Origin: Epiperipatus broadwayi
Lineage: Eukaryota; Onychophora; Udeonychophora; Euonychophora; Peripatidae
Length of the DNA: 64,000 bases
Assembly: GCA_028023455.1 (NCBI GenBank)
Contig: JAQFVV010000511.1
Location: 382,384-446,383 of the forward strand
Direction: 5' to 3'
Numbering within the stretch: position 1 is the stretch's first letter; every line of letters begins with the position of its first letter. Positions 46,420 through 57,625 of the stretch are shown one piece after another. The notes under the pieces are model-generated. The model ran no database searches. It had not been told where the DNA came from and worked only from the letters and a program-made list of their open reading frames with translations. Position numbers and translations under genes: made by a program.

Positions 46420-46925
46420 AACAGGCAAAACTCTCCATACAGTAGTGCCACTCAGTGCAAGCCAGAGTAATCAATGGATACCAGAAGGCTTGTGCATAAA
46501 ATCCCTATTCAATTGCCTACTCATCCAATATCCCCAGACTACTTTATGGCTATCATCAGTGAGGAGCTTTGAATCTGAAAGCACTGCACCTAGATCTTAG
46601 GATCTAATGCAACTTTACAGCAATGACCTTTTATCTCTACTTAACTACAAAACTATGAGTCTAAAATTGAAAACACAATAATATTTTCAATCCAAGCTCA
46701 TTAGCTTATATATAGTCATATAGGTCTGAACTTGGTTCAGTACTCATGCATTTTGGGGTCTTTGCTTCTTTAATCAACCATAGCCACTACTATCCTATTA
46801 GGCAGGATTGGTATTAAACCACTAAACATCACATGATCACCATTTCTTATGCTTGATCTTAACTATTATTAAAACAGGCAAAACTCTTCATACAGTAGTG
46901 ATCATGTGATATTTAGATTGATAAT
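46420..46925 (+). repeat. Family A repeat, longest internal sequence
   Basis: From GGCAAAACTCTCCATACAGT at about 46424 through ATCTTAGGATCTAATGCAAC, AACTATGAGTCTAAAATTG, GCATTTTGGGGTCTTTGC and ACATCACATGATCACC to a second GGCAAAACTCTTCATACAGT at about 46880, in direct orientation. This arrangement places the terminus at both sides without inversion and suggests a mosaic or tandem join of two members. Confidence 0.8.
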
Positions 46926-47430
46926 CCTAAAAAAAGAAAAGCAGAGCTATTTTTCTGGTGTCTTTCATTAACACACACCCAAAGATTAATAAAACTTCTT
47001 TATGATTAAATGAGGCAAAACATGATGTGATGTTCATACATGTCACATGCAATATGTATGCACACCATGTGAGCAATTAGCCACATGAATAGATAAATTT
47101 GTTTATTTAATAGAAAATCAATGTAATGGATAATCAGCATTTTTCATCAAAATCAAGATTCAATTCATCTATTATATTAGTCATTGATCAAAGTAGATTA
47201 TTTTTACTTCCTCATTTAGAAATAAATCCTAGATGATATAGAATAAATATCTTTATCTAACAACAAAAATATATGACAATATCTGTAATATAATCATATA
47301 ATTATAACATATAAAAGCTCTTTTCAGCAATTTTTAAATTTTTGCCCTTTTCAATATGTCTTAACTACAAAAATAACTTATATTGCATACATAGCGACAT
47401 CTACTGGCTCTATATAAAATTAACACAAGC
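46926..47430. other. Unassigned AT-rich DNA
   Basis: Nothing recognised; a TACATAGCGACATCTACTGG phrase at about 47389 is of unknown origin. Confidence 0.45.
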
Positions 47431-47437
47431 CTATAAT

Positions 47438-47743
47438 TTATGCTTTAATGTCTTTATAATAACACATATTATATAACCCTCCATTCATTATCCAATTATT
47501 AGTTAAATTAATTGATGTTTTATAAATGTTCATACAATTATTTCTGTTATAATTAATGTGATTGGTTTCATATATCTTCCTTCTATTAATTTCTTTAATA
47601 TAATTTAATGGACTTATATTCTTAACACAATCTATTCTATGTCCATATTTTAAGTAGTGAACATATAATGCAGATCTGTCATCTCTCCTATTACTAGCAT
47701 TATTATGTTCTTTAGCCCTTCTAATTGTTTTGCCATATGTCAT
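47438..47743 (-). pseudogene. GIY-YIG endonuclease C-terminal fragment (Penelope-like element)
   Basis: The 101-codon minus-strand frame begins YGKTIRRAKEHNNA, followed by DDRSALYVHYLKYGHRID and later INRRKIYETNHI. In Penelope-like elements the GIY-YIG domain at the C terminus of the RT has the order 'Y-G-T-R....R..EH......R.SA...H....H.I.......RK..E', and this fragment fits that order, including the conserved Glu in the RK..E block. The first GIY and YIG strands and the whole RT are missing. No TERT-like RT remnant was found upstream (higher coordinates). The uninterrupted frame is notable for a fragment. Confidence 0.65.
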
Positions 47744-47745
47744 TT

Positions 47746-48520
47746 AGAAATCTACTGTATTTTAATTAATTTGGTGATTTTTATTGATGAACCATCTCCA
47801 CTAACACTTTTGATTTATAATTGATGTAAACAAAATTGAGGTCCATACCCCATAATTGCTTTGGGTGGACCTCACTTAATTATGACCTGAATCTGGTCAA
47901 AGGTATGTTTGTTTTTTCAATTATATTGACCCACAATGTAAATTTTGTCATTGATTGTTTATATTGTACTTCATATCCTGGAGGGTTTATTTTGTGAACC
48001 CATATAGTATTTACTAGTTATGTATAATGTAATGCTATGTTGTTTAAATTTGTTAGTCATTATAAATTTAGTATAATATGCATTCAGTCTCTAAATTGCA
48101 CATTGTAACCTGGTTTGTCTAGCCTTTGTAACTCTAGATAAACCATATAAATTAAATTCATTTGTAATCTGTAACCTATTTATCTTGTACTTCATATCAT
48201 GTTGGGTTAGCTTTATTCATAACTATCATATCAGTTTGAAATTGTTATCTTAGTAGGCTTTATTTGAAAAGCCAGTACAGTCTTGACAAGTTATTTTTTA
48301 AATGTCATTTTGGTTAAACTCATTAACGATTCTTTATTCTTTATTTATTGTAATATGTTTCAATTCCTTGTAAATTATACATGCAATTCGTCTATGCTTT
48401 GAAAATCTGGATTTGCACTTTACTCGATTGTGATTTGTTATTTCTGTATAACCTTATGTATTTGATTTATAATGTAAATAAAGTTTTTTTTTTTTTGTAA
48501 TAATAAGAAATCAATTCAGA
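47746..48520 (+). other. Unclassified segment ending in AATAAAG-poly-T
   Basis: Between the GIY-YIG fragment and a GTAAATAAAGT12 tract at about 48475-48498 lies a stretch with repeated, diverged phrases (TTGTACTTCATATC at about 47968 and 48187; CTGTAACCTATTTATC and CATTGTAACCTGGTTTG). It looks like one or two copies of an untranslated element tail in plus orientation. No protein motif supports a class. Confidence 0.3.
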
Positions 48521-49155
48521 AATACATCACTCTTGAATTTGCCACTTATTCCTGACTAAACTACTCAAATTATTAAATAAATAAATAAAATTGTAAGTAC
48601 TGAAATAAAGGATAACCCAAGCTTAGGAAAAACTTTCAAACTTTGCTGCAATATGATAATAAAAGAAATCAAAACTGCTGTTTGAATCTTATAGAAGTAA
48701 AGGACGATTATTTACTCTCTGCAAGAAAATTAATACTGATAAATGCATTTTATACTTGTGTAAGTACTGTAGAGTATCATGTGATGTTGTTAACCTAGAT
48801 TTACTGAATCACAAGTATCTTCACATTTTTAAGGTCACCTAGTGTCTCTTTGCAGGTTTTGTGTAAAATAAAATGCTTCTTAGTTGAATTCAACCGAATT
48901 TACTTTTTATTGGGTAGTATTTTTTGGGTTAGATTTTTGATATGTCATAGAAAGTTTATTATTGATGAAATTAAATTTTACACGACTCACCCAGTTTTCT
49001 ACAACATTAATTAAATAATTAATTGCCTTAATCGTAGGAAGTATTCGCTTATGTCAATTACTTTCTCTTTAAACACCAATGTTTAATTAGGAAATATTAT
49101 TAGGGATTCCTAATAGTATTTTAATGTTATAGGCTTACAAACAGCTAAGTTTATA
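48521..49155. other. Unassigned flank of the Tigger element
   Basis: No motif is recognised. The sequence ends in AGCTAAGTTTATA, the TA of which would be the target duplication of the element that follows. Confidence 0.45.
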
Positions 49156-49559
49156 TGTACACCTGAGGCTCTTTTTATGCCAATTTTTTAATGTGATTTC
49201 GAAGTTATGCAGTTCATATTTCTTCTTAATTTTTTTTTTTTTTTTTTTTGCGGATTTTTAAAATGCGATTTTGAAATTCATATTTCATTCAATTTCGGAT
49301 TTCTCTTTTTCTTTTTTTTTTTACACATATATTGCAAGTTATTGAAATATATGTACATACATATGAGGTAAGAACTTTTAGTATACATATGTATGTATTT
49401 AGTGTAGAATGATAATTTTAAATTATGAACATTCTGTTGTTGCTTTTTAATGATAATCATTTAGTGTCCGAAAGTTAATTTTTAAAGTGATTAGGTGTGT
49501 TACTTTTATTATCATAAGTCTAGGTTCTAATTTTTACTTTAAAGTTTTCTTTTATCCCA

Positions 49560-51290
49560 ATATAGAGAAAAAAGTGCCCAAGAAAATCAATTTCTTTAAA
49601 AACGAAAGTTGAAATTTTATATCACTTAGCGAAAGGAGAAGGATCAACTGCGTTTGGTAAATTAGTGAAAAGAGAATGATCAACTGTGTCGGTAAACATT
49701 TTAATTTAGGTGAATTGACTATAAGAAGAAACAAAAAGAATGAAGATGCAATAAGAAAAGTATTATTTTTGGTATAAAACTAAATGCCAATTTATCATGG
49801 TATTCAAGAAATAATTTATTAGAAAAAATGGAACGAGCACAAAATTCTATAGAAGAATTGTCTCAAAAAAGAATTCTCTTAAGATGATAATTCAATAAAA
49901 AGCTCTTGAAGTTTTATGAACGGATGAAACAATTAGAGCCATCTACTTCCACTTCTTGGACTGATAAAGAATTTTTGGTTAGCAAACGATAGTTAACCAA
50001 GTTTTAAAAAGGAATGGAATGCATAACATAAAAATTATGTGCAAGGTTATATCAGCAGCAGAAGGAGCTGCCAAAATTTTTCCAAAAAAATTAGCCAAAC
50101 TTATTTAAGATGGTGGTAATAGTCCCACCAGGTATTCAATACTGATGAAACGGGACTGTTTTGGGGAGAATGCCTAGTTTAACTTGCATTGCAAAGTCTG
50201 AGAAAAAGACAAGGGGAGTTAAAGCAAGCAAAGATCAAAGTAGCAATGATCGGATGTTAAAACCTTTCATAATAAATTGAGCTCTAAGCCCACATGCATT
50301 GAAGGGTAAAGATTTAAAATATTCAATGGTACAAAAGCTTGGGTGACTATTGCAATATTTATTGAATGGTTTAATAATTCATTTGTATCCAGAGGTTGAA
50401 ACATATATGAAAAAAAGGTGTAGATTTTAAAGTTTTATTATGGATTACCAATGCACCAGGTCATTCATATTTAGAACATCCAAATGTAAAAGTATTTTTT
50501 CCACCCAATATAACAAACATATTGCTAGATGAGATGATAATAGATGGACAATTGAAATCTTAAACTGGATTCCAAGAGATTGTAAGAGTCCCAGAAAGAG
50601 ACCACATGAGACATGGATGGATGAAATAAGAAAGTGTGCAGGGGTGATGTGGAGAAGAGAAACTAAAGATGGGAAATGGATTGAATTTGGAGAGACCTTC
50701 ATCCTGCAGTGGATTGATAATGTTTGATGATGATGATAACAAGCATTATTCAGACATTAGGCCAAGGCATAATTTCAACTTTTAAACAATATTACATTAA
50801 ATGCACTTTTGAATTCCGCTTTGATAAACTAGAAAAAAGAATCAATAACAGTAACTGATGCTTATAAAGCATTTTCTATTTTTGACTGTTTAAATCATAT
50901 TTCATTTTCAATTGCTGCTTGTTGGAAAAAGGCTTGGCCTATATGTCTTGAAAATAGCGCAACTATTCAAACACTGGCATTATCAAAAGAAATTATTACT
51001 TTGGCATACAATATTGGTAAAAAAGGTTTTGATTCCTTTAGTCAGAATTATACCGGTGGATTGCTTGTGGATGATGTCGTAAGTAACAATGATGTTATTC
51101 TTTTGAGTTTAGATACAGTTAAAGATTCAGAAAATGGATAATGACATGGAAATAGGACCTACACTCTTTAGTGCAAAAGTGATTCAAGAAAGTCTTCAAT
51201 TTTCTAATCAATTGTTAAATCATTTTCTTATTAATGATCCAGATTCTGAATGAGCCTTTAACTTCCAACGTAAGCTAAATAATTATATGT
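49560..51290 (+). pseudogene. Tigger-like transposase (CENP-B HTH plus DDE), broken
   Basis: N terminus: KCPRKSISLKTKVEILYHL from about 49572, the CENP-B/pogo-type helix-turn-helix start. The catalytic part has NTDETGLFWG at about 50143, with the first catalytic Asp intact; then RMPSLTCIAKSEKKTRG, VKASKDQ and AWVTIAIFIEWFNNSFV. The next block is VLLWITNAPGHSYL (50432-50472), where the family's DNAPGH Asp is Thr. Past the LINE insertion come QTLGQGIISTFKQYY, where the usual PxDQG Asp is Gly, and AFSIFDCLNHISF with ACWKKAWP. Two of three presumed catalytic Asp residues are therefore lost, in addition to several stops and frameshifts (for example at 50165). Not functional. Confidence 0.88.
50521..50735 (+). 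mobile_element. 5'-truncated RTE-like LINE inserted in the Tigger transposase
   Basis: Encodes only the last 65-70 residues of the RTE ORF (WTIEILNWIPRDCK, a KRPHETWMDEIRKC block, ETFILQWIDN), then the TTTGATGATGATGA tail. It is flanked by ATAACAAACAT (50510-50520) and ATAACAAGCAT (50736-50746), an 11-bp target duplication with one mismatch. With one duplication removed, the Tigger frame continues across the site as PPNITS-IIQ. The insert has one in-frame stop. It inserted in the sense orientation relative to Tigger. Confidence 0.93.
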
Positions 51291-51737
51291 CTAGATAACT
51301 TCATAACGAAAGTAAAGTTAGCGCTAATTCTGCTGTTTGTTTCTTCCAATGACGAGTGTGATTTCATACCAATTCGTAAATGAACCCACATATTGTCAAC
51401 TAGTAATGATGGTTAAATACATATATATATATGAAAAATATAAAACAAATTAGTATCATAGATATATACTTATTGTTTTGAATAAAGTTAAAAAGTTGAT
51501 AAAAAATTAAAAAAACTTTTGTTTTATATCTATAAATTATTTTCAGATATTCAGTTTTTTTTTCTTTATTTCCGAATTTTTTATGCGAATTTTAAAATAA
51601 TTTCACCTCATTGCTTTGGTTTTATGCGGATTTTGAAAAATACAGATCGTATCCTCAATTTTTCAAGATAAGTGAAGTCTTTTTGTCGGTTTTCAGCGGA
51701 ACATATTTACCGCATAAAAAGAGACCCAAGTGTATAT

Positions 51738-52485
51738 ATATATATTTAAGTTTTTAAAAAAAAAAAAGTTAAATTTAATTTAAAATTATAAAAATGTAAC
51801 AGTATGGAATTGATTAAAAAACAATCTAAATAATTAATGTGCCAAAACTTAAAAACTTTTTTCTGAACTTAAGTTCTCTAGGCAACCCTGTGCAATGTTT
51901 TAATTGTTGTAGACTTATAAATAGATGATTTTTTCTTTTTTAATCGGCTTTAAAAAATTTATATGATGTTGTCTATAACAATTTTATAATCATTTTTGTG
52001 AACTTAAGTAGAGTCCTCACCTGATGTCTGCAGCAGATAAATAATGTTAGTGTCTGCATTCTAGTTTTTCTTTATTAATTAAATAATTCTGAATTATTCA
52101 TGACGTCATCCTGTTCATATTATCTTCACAGTCTATATTAGAAAGCAGGAGCAACTCATAAAAGCCAAATTATGCTACTTTCTTTGGTTGTAAAGATTTT
52201 CATATTTATTTCAGAATACATTATGGCTTGAAGTGATATTTCACAGTACAGATCTAGAGATTGAGGTTGATGAAACAGTTATAATTGTAATATGATTACA
52301 ATTGAAATTATTATATGTCATTTAATCTTTTGTATTACAGTTTTTGAGATGTAAACAGTTAGTTGACAAACTACTCTTGCTTTACCTTTTATTTTTAGGT
52401 ATAGTTATTGGTTGCTTATGGGTTTTCCTATAGACCAAGATGTTTCAAAGGTTTGCAATCTCCCAAAAATGTGTTACTTGTTAAA
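51738..52485. other. Unassigned AT-rich DNA
   Basis: No feature; one CATGACGTCATCC palindromic word at about 52099 resembles a CRE site but stands alone. Confidence 0.45.
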
Positions 52486-52488
52486 TTA

Positions 52489-52759
<271 letters not shown>

Positions 52760-54290
52760 AACTTATATTACAATGTGGAAGTGACGAGATGTTCTTAATA
52801 TCTTAATATTGTCGTATTTTGTTTCAATTCATTGTGTTTCTATTTGTCAGAAGTTTTTTTGGTAAATTGTCATCATGATCAAAATTTGGAACTTTCCTGT
52901 AATAGAACATGATGCAATTGAGTATTTCCAAAAGTATGGGATCCTGTCTTTCAAAAAAGTGTGCATTAATGGACACTTAATTAAACTTTATATTCAAACA
53001 CTCCCACCATGGTAATACAATGTGAAATCTTATTTAAACAAAATATCTCTTCATAAAGAAATGTGGTTAAAGGTTCTAAAATTATGTTTCTGATTGCAGT
53101 TCAGATTTATTTAATTTGAAGTAGAGATGTAATGTCAATTGAATGGGGAAAATATTAACTGGATTTATGAAGCCACACCATCATAGATTGGAACAATTAT
53201 CTGAGGGAAGTCTGCATATCTAGCCATTTATCTTGACTGTTGTGCAAAATCTGAAAGCCTAACAGAATTGTTGAAATTGATAAAACTTTTTTTTACCAAG
53301 CATAAATCAACAAGGGAGAATACTTCTGCAACAGTATTTATTCAGTGATTTGTTCAGAAAATCAATGTTTGCTTTATTGTAACTGTTTCATGTAGAACAG
53401 TGGCTATTTTTTAGAACATGAGAAAATAAAATGTCACAAATAGATCTAAAGTTTATTTGGACTGTTGGAAAGCATATAAAAGTAATGAATTAAGACATGC
53501 AGGATTTCATCATATTAATCACCGGTATATAAAGTTTGTTTATTCAGCTGCAAGTGTGCATACACAAAACATTGGAAGATTTTAGGAGCTGGCCAAATAG
53601 AAAAATAAAAAACACTGGGGAACCATGTAGCAACACTTCAATTTTTATTTAGCAGAATTTATTTGATATCAATTGTACCAACAACAAAATTCATTTGTGG
53701 TGATTTTGGAGGCCATTAGGGATTACATGCTGCTGACATAAATAAAGTGTAAATATTGTATTTTTGTTTTTCATTCATTTTTTTATTAATAAGTTAATAT
53801 GCATATACAAAAAAAAATAAAGTGTAAATATTGAAATTAATTTTTCCATAATGATTCCTTTTTAAAAAATAACAGTAATAATAGAAAATTAAAATGTAAA
53901 TTTAAATACAACATTTCATAGCAGCCATTTTGTTGTAAACATTTTTTGTGGGCCCCTGAAATCATATAATCAAAAATAGGGGGTACCATCTTCATTTACA
54001 GGATAACTCATAAGTACCAGTTATTGTTATACTTTTTTTAAGATCAAGCTAATTTCTGCTATATACTATGGTTATTATTAGGTGATGTCAAATCAACAAC
54101 ACCTGGCTATCACATGGATGGCATTATACTATAATGATTCAATTATCTCCTTAATTACTTAGTCACATGCATTATTTGATGATGGATTTAATTGCCAATT
54201 AGACTTGTTTTCTTTCACTCTAACCTCTTCAAGTATTATATATTTTTATTAATAAATTAGATTATTGTATATGATCAGAATAGGCCTATT
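52760..54290. other. Unassigned AT-rich DNA
   Basis: Short AAATAAAGTGTAAATATTG phrases at 53741-53759 and 53816-53834 are a small direct repeat. No protein remnant was recognised, although 52860-53700 has fewer homopolymers than usual. Confidence 0.4.
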
Positions 54291-54299
54291 TGAATATAG

Positions 54300-55050
54300 T
54301 CATTGATATTTTATGAAACTGACCTAGTTGCTCTCTGTGAAATTTTCAAAACCTTTGCCATTTTTTTAGCACCATAGTTCAAAACCATCAAAACTTTTTT
54401 TATAGTTTTTCATTGTCCAATTTTAACATCCATAGAAAGTTATGGAAAACATTTAACTTAAACAATTCTAATCTAAACTTTTCCTGTAGTTTTTCATTGT
54501 TCAATTTTCACATCCATATACAGTTATGGAAAACATTAATCTTAAACAATTCTGAATTTGGTTTTGGATAAGTTTTTATATGTAAGGCCTTCCCAGGTTT
54601 TTTTTATTATCCATCAGTATTTGTTGGTAATATTTGAGCAGTCAAAAACAGTCATTTCCTTATTCTATTAAAATTTTGAATTCAGTTTTTAGCTCTATCA
54701 GTGAAATTTTTGTCTTATTCATATTAGCTATAATATCTTTTTCATACTTTTTCTTAACTGTTTAATATGACTTTTGAAATTTTCTCTATTTTCAGTTACA
54801 AACATGACTTCATCATCACATCTAGGATTATTGTTTCTTCTGTTTAGTCTTCATCTAATCTGATTTCCTTTATTTCATGTTTGAGATATAAGTTGAAGAG
54901 ATATATTAATAATCTACAGAATGATTTGATTTTATTGCCAAAGGGTAACAATATATTTCAATCTGTTTTAGCTGAAGTCCAAACCTACAATTTTTATTGC
55001 TTAAAATTTCATCTTTTGAATTCTGGAAATTAATTGTGATAAAATTCACT
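54300..55050 (-). pseudogene. BovB-like RTE reverse transcriptase, heavily decayed
   Basis: On the minus strand near 54823, RCDDEVMFVTENRENFK followed by RKSMKKIL aligns with the 'YADDT.L.AE.EE.LK' catalytic box of RTE/BovB reverse transcriptases, with the catalytic YADD reading RCDD. Downstream (54530 to 54350), MFSITVYGCEN.TMKNY and a second MFSITFYGC.NWTMKNYKK then FDGFELWC match 'V..YGCESWT.KK...RIDAFELWCW'. The YGCE block is duplicated in tandem, period about 88 bp. Many stops; very old. Confidence 0.7.
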
Positions 55051-55890
55051 ATACAAAAACGTACAATAATAATAATAGTTTTATTTTCTTAATCTGGGTT
55101 CAATAATATAAAATTTGCCCTACTTGGGTTATCCTGTACATTGAGTTACTGCTATTAAGTAGATATGACAGAATATTTTTTCTTAATGCTTTTAAAATTT
55201 TTCAAAGTGTTTAATCAGGATGGTAATAACTTATTCTATTTGAAATTTAATACAAACTACAAATATTTATATAAGGATAATATCATCATTTCCACCAACC
55301 ATGCTTATTGTCTGGGTTTGAATTCCATCAGATCAAATTTGAAAAATTATTTCCAGTTCCAATAGGATTTATAAGGGTTTTTTAGTTAACTGATCCCTAG
55401 TCAACTCAGCTAACTATTCACTAGTAATCAGTAAATGGGTATTTAACTATTTTATGTAGAGAATAAAGTGAGAATGGAAAACTGCTTAAATAACTTTGTT
55501 AAATAATGTTTTTTCTTCAATTGTTTTATGTAAGGGGAATAGTGGCTTTGTCTAGAATTGGACCATTTAGTGATTATTTGATTTGATTTGTTCGTGTTCT
55601 TTTTATTTTTATTTTTATTAAAAGCCAATGAAACTAAATTTTTTTAAAAGCATTTAACAAAAAACAATATAAGGAGATATTTGAAAGAAAAAAAAGTATT
55701 CTAGCACATATTCCTTTGTTGGTCTTCTAATAAAATAGTTATATAGAACCCTCTTATAATTTTCATTCTGTGCTTTGAAATACATTTAACTTGAATGGTG
55801 CAGCTTGAAACTTTTTTTTTCTAATAATTTAAAAATAATTATACAATTAACCTTTATATAAATAAGCATTTATGTTTATAGCATCTGTAT
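55051..55890. other. Unassigned AT-rich DNA
   Basis: The open frame 55165-55365 has no recognised domain and no coding-like neighbours. Confidence 0.45.
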
Positions 55891-55895
55891 ACAAT

Positions 55896-55994
55896 TTGTA
55901 ATTACATTCATATCGGCCTTTCAATTATTATTTAACACTGGCAAAGCGTTTGCATAATTGGCTTGAAAGGCCGATATGAATGTAATTACAATTA
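55896..55994. repeat. Short inverted-repeat MITE
   Basis: Arms TACATTCATATCGGCCTTTC-type (about 55896-55924) and TTGAAAGGCCGATATGAATG-type (about 55963-55993) are nearly perfect, with a 38-bp spacer in which CAATTATTA and CATAATTG extend the pairing. CpG is intact in both arms (TATCGGCC), which suggests youth. Confidence 0.8.
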
Positions 55995-56104
55995 ACCTGT
56001 GTAAATTATTCATTTCTTTAACAACCACTTATAAATTATTGTATTCTTTTCAAATCTAGAATAAACAAAGATAAAAACAATAAACAGTAATAGTAATAAT
56101 TAGC

Positions 56105-56280
56105 AATTAAGCTAATGCACATGCGCTTTGTGGATTTTTAACTATACGTAAACGTTTGGGTTGAAAAGATAAATGGATTCATTCTATCTTTTCACAAAGA
56201 CTTTATCTTGTGTTTGGAAGTGAGAGTATTCATTTATAGTTAAAAATCCACAAAGTGCATATGCATTAGCTTAATGGCTG
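56105..56280. repeat. Palindromic MITE
   Basis: Terminal arms TTAAGCTAATGCACATGCG and GTGGATTTTTAACTATA (56108-56146) are mirrored by TATAGTTAAAAATCCAC and GCATATGCATTAGCTTAA (56236-56274). The centre is a second hairpin, AAAAGATAAATGGATTCA with TTCTATCTTTT. A partial relative is at 41640-41765. Confidence 0.82.
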
Positions 56281-56638
56281 ATTATAACAGTTTATAAAAC
56301 ATAGCGTTATACAAAATAAATATTTCAATAAACAGTAATAAAAAATATTTTTTAAAAAATTAAAGAAACTCTTTCATTCACTTAAGAGCACTAAAATAAT
56401 TACAAATAAATATATTCAGCCTTCAGAGTATTTTTAATGTCCTGCAGTCAAAATAAAAGTGTGCTCTATTAATTTTCAAAAATAGATATGAATACCAAAA
56501 TGTTTTCCTTTGGTTGCACAATATAGAGGATATTGTGAAAGCCTAAATGAATTTTATTTTTTTACATTTTAGTGCATTTATATGAATAAAACTGTTTCTT
56601 TAATTTTATTTTTCTACATTGTATATTAATTATTTTTA
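56281..56638. other. Unassigned AT-rich DNA
   Basis: TTTTACATTTTAGTGCATTTATATGAATAAAA near 56563 echoes text near 2757-2785 (TTTTTAGTGCATTCATATAA), a weak shared repeat. Confidence 0.35.
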
Positions 56639-56639
56639 T

Positions 56640-57625
56640 TAGTCATTCATTAGATTAGAGATTTTTCATTTAATGGATAATCTTTTCCATAGCATAATTT
56701 TCACTTATAACACTCTTTCACAAGGTAGAGACTGATTTTCACATATGAAAAAGTTGTATGATTTCTAAAATGCATATTCCATGCTGAACCAGCACTCATC
56801 AGTTGGCCCAGATTACAATCTCTTACATATATCTTTATAATTGTTCAGTATATATAGATAGCCAATTACACCAGTTTAATTGATATGTCAAACTTATTAC
56901 TCTCACAACATTAATACAAACTACTTTATGAAAATATATTAATTTTTATTAATCATTCATTGGACTAGAGATTATCCATTTAATGAATAATATTTCTGTA
57001 TGATTATTTTCACTACCCCACTCTTACACAAGGTAGGGGATTGTTTTCTAGCTACTTTTAACACCTTGTGGAGGGTGTGATCATAAACATGTGACCAAAA
57101 ACCTAAGAAAAAGATGTCTGATCCTCAAGATGCACATTTTGTGCTGATTCAGCACTCATGAGTTGGCAATAATCTTTTATATCATATGTTTATGATTACA
57201 TCCCTCCACAACATGTTTAAAGTGGATAAAAGCTAGTCCCTATCTTGTGTGAGAAGGATGTAATAAAAATTACACTACAGAAATAATATTCATTAAGTGG
57301 ATAAACTCTAGCCTAATGAATGACTAATACAAATTATTAGTATATTTCCATCAAGTGAGGCAGTAAGTTTGACATTTATCAATTAAACAGTAATTGACTA
57401 TCTGCATATACTGAACAATAATAAAGAGATATGTTAGAGTTTGTGATCTGGGTCAACTGATGACTGCTGGTTCAGCATGAAATGTGCATTTTAGGGATCA
57501 AACATCTTTTTCATATGTCTTTGGTCATATATCTATGATTACATACACCCAACTCCACAAGATGTTAAAAGTGAATAGAAACAAGTTCCTATCTTGGGTA
57601 AGCATGGTGTAGTGAAAAATAGCAC
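56640..57625. repeat. Family C palindromic element, about 1 kb
   Basis: The left half contains, in order, ATGCTGAACCAGCACTCATC (56781), TTGTTCAGTATATATAG, GATATGTCAAACTTATTACT, ATTCATTGGACTAGAGATTA and CACTCTTACACAAGGTAGGG. The right half has these in reverse complement (CCCTATCTTGTGTGAGAAGG at 57238, CTCTAGCCTAATGAATGA, GTAAGTTTGACATTTATCAA, TATACTGAACAATAATAAAG, GACTGCTGGTTCAGCATG). The centre carries a second GTGCTGATTCAGCACTCATG (about 57140), so smaller palindromes are nested in the large one. Non-coding. Confidence 0.8.

Larger units (their letters stand above)
49156..51737 (+). mobile_element. Tigger/pogo-like DNA transposon, complete ends, inactivated
   Basis: The left terminus ACACCTGAGG-CTCTTTTTATGC (from 49159) and the right terminus GCATAAAAAGAG-ACCCAAGTGT (to 51733) are inverted repeats with a few mismatches, flanked by TA dinucleotides as expected for Tc1/mariner-superfamily insertion. 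Length is about 2.58 kb including a 215-bp later LINE insertion. Subterminal regions (49185-49310 and 51545-51700) share inverted GCGGATTTTAAAAT-type text. The body encodes one decayed transposase, described separately. Confidence 0.88.

Noticed and set aside
48475-48500. GTAAATAAAG followed by poly-T as a host gene polyadenylation site
   Set aside because: No coding exon precedes it on the plus strand, and genes carry poly-A in RNA only. It is more likely a repeat tail.
50445-50742. Two minus-strand frames over the nested LINE insertion
   Set aside because: Antisense shadows of the RTE and Tigger coding remnants.
52095-52112. CATGACGTCATCC resembling a CRE element
   Set aside because: A single 8-bp match with no promoter context is expected by chance in 64 kb.
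53160-53700. Possible host exon in a less repetitive stretch
   Set aside because: All frames are broken at short intervals and no recognisable residue block appears.
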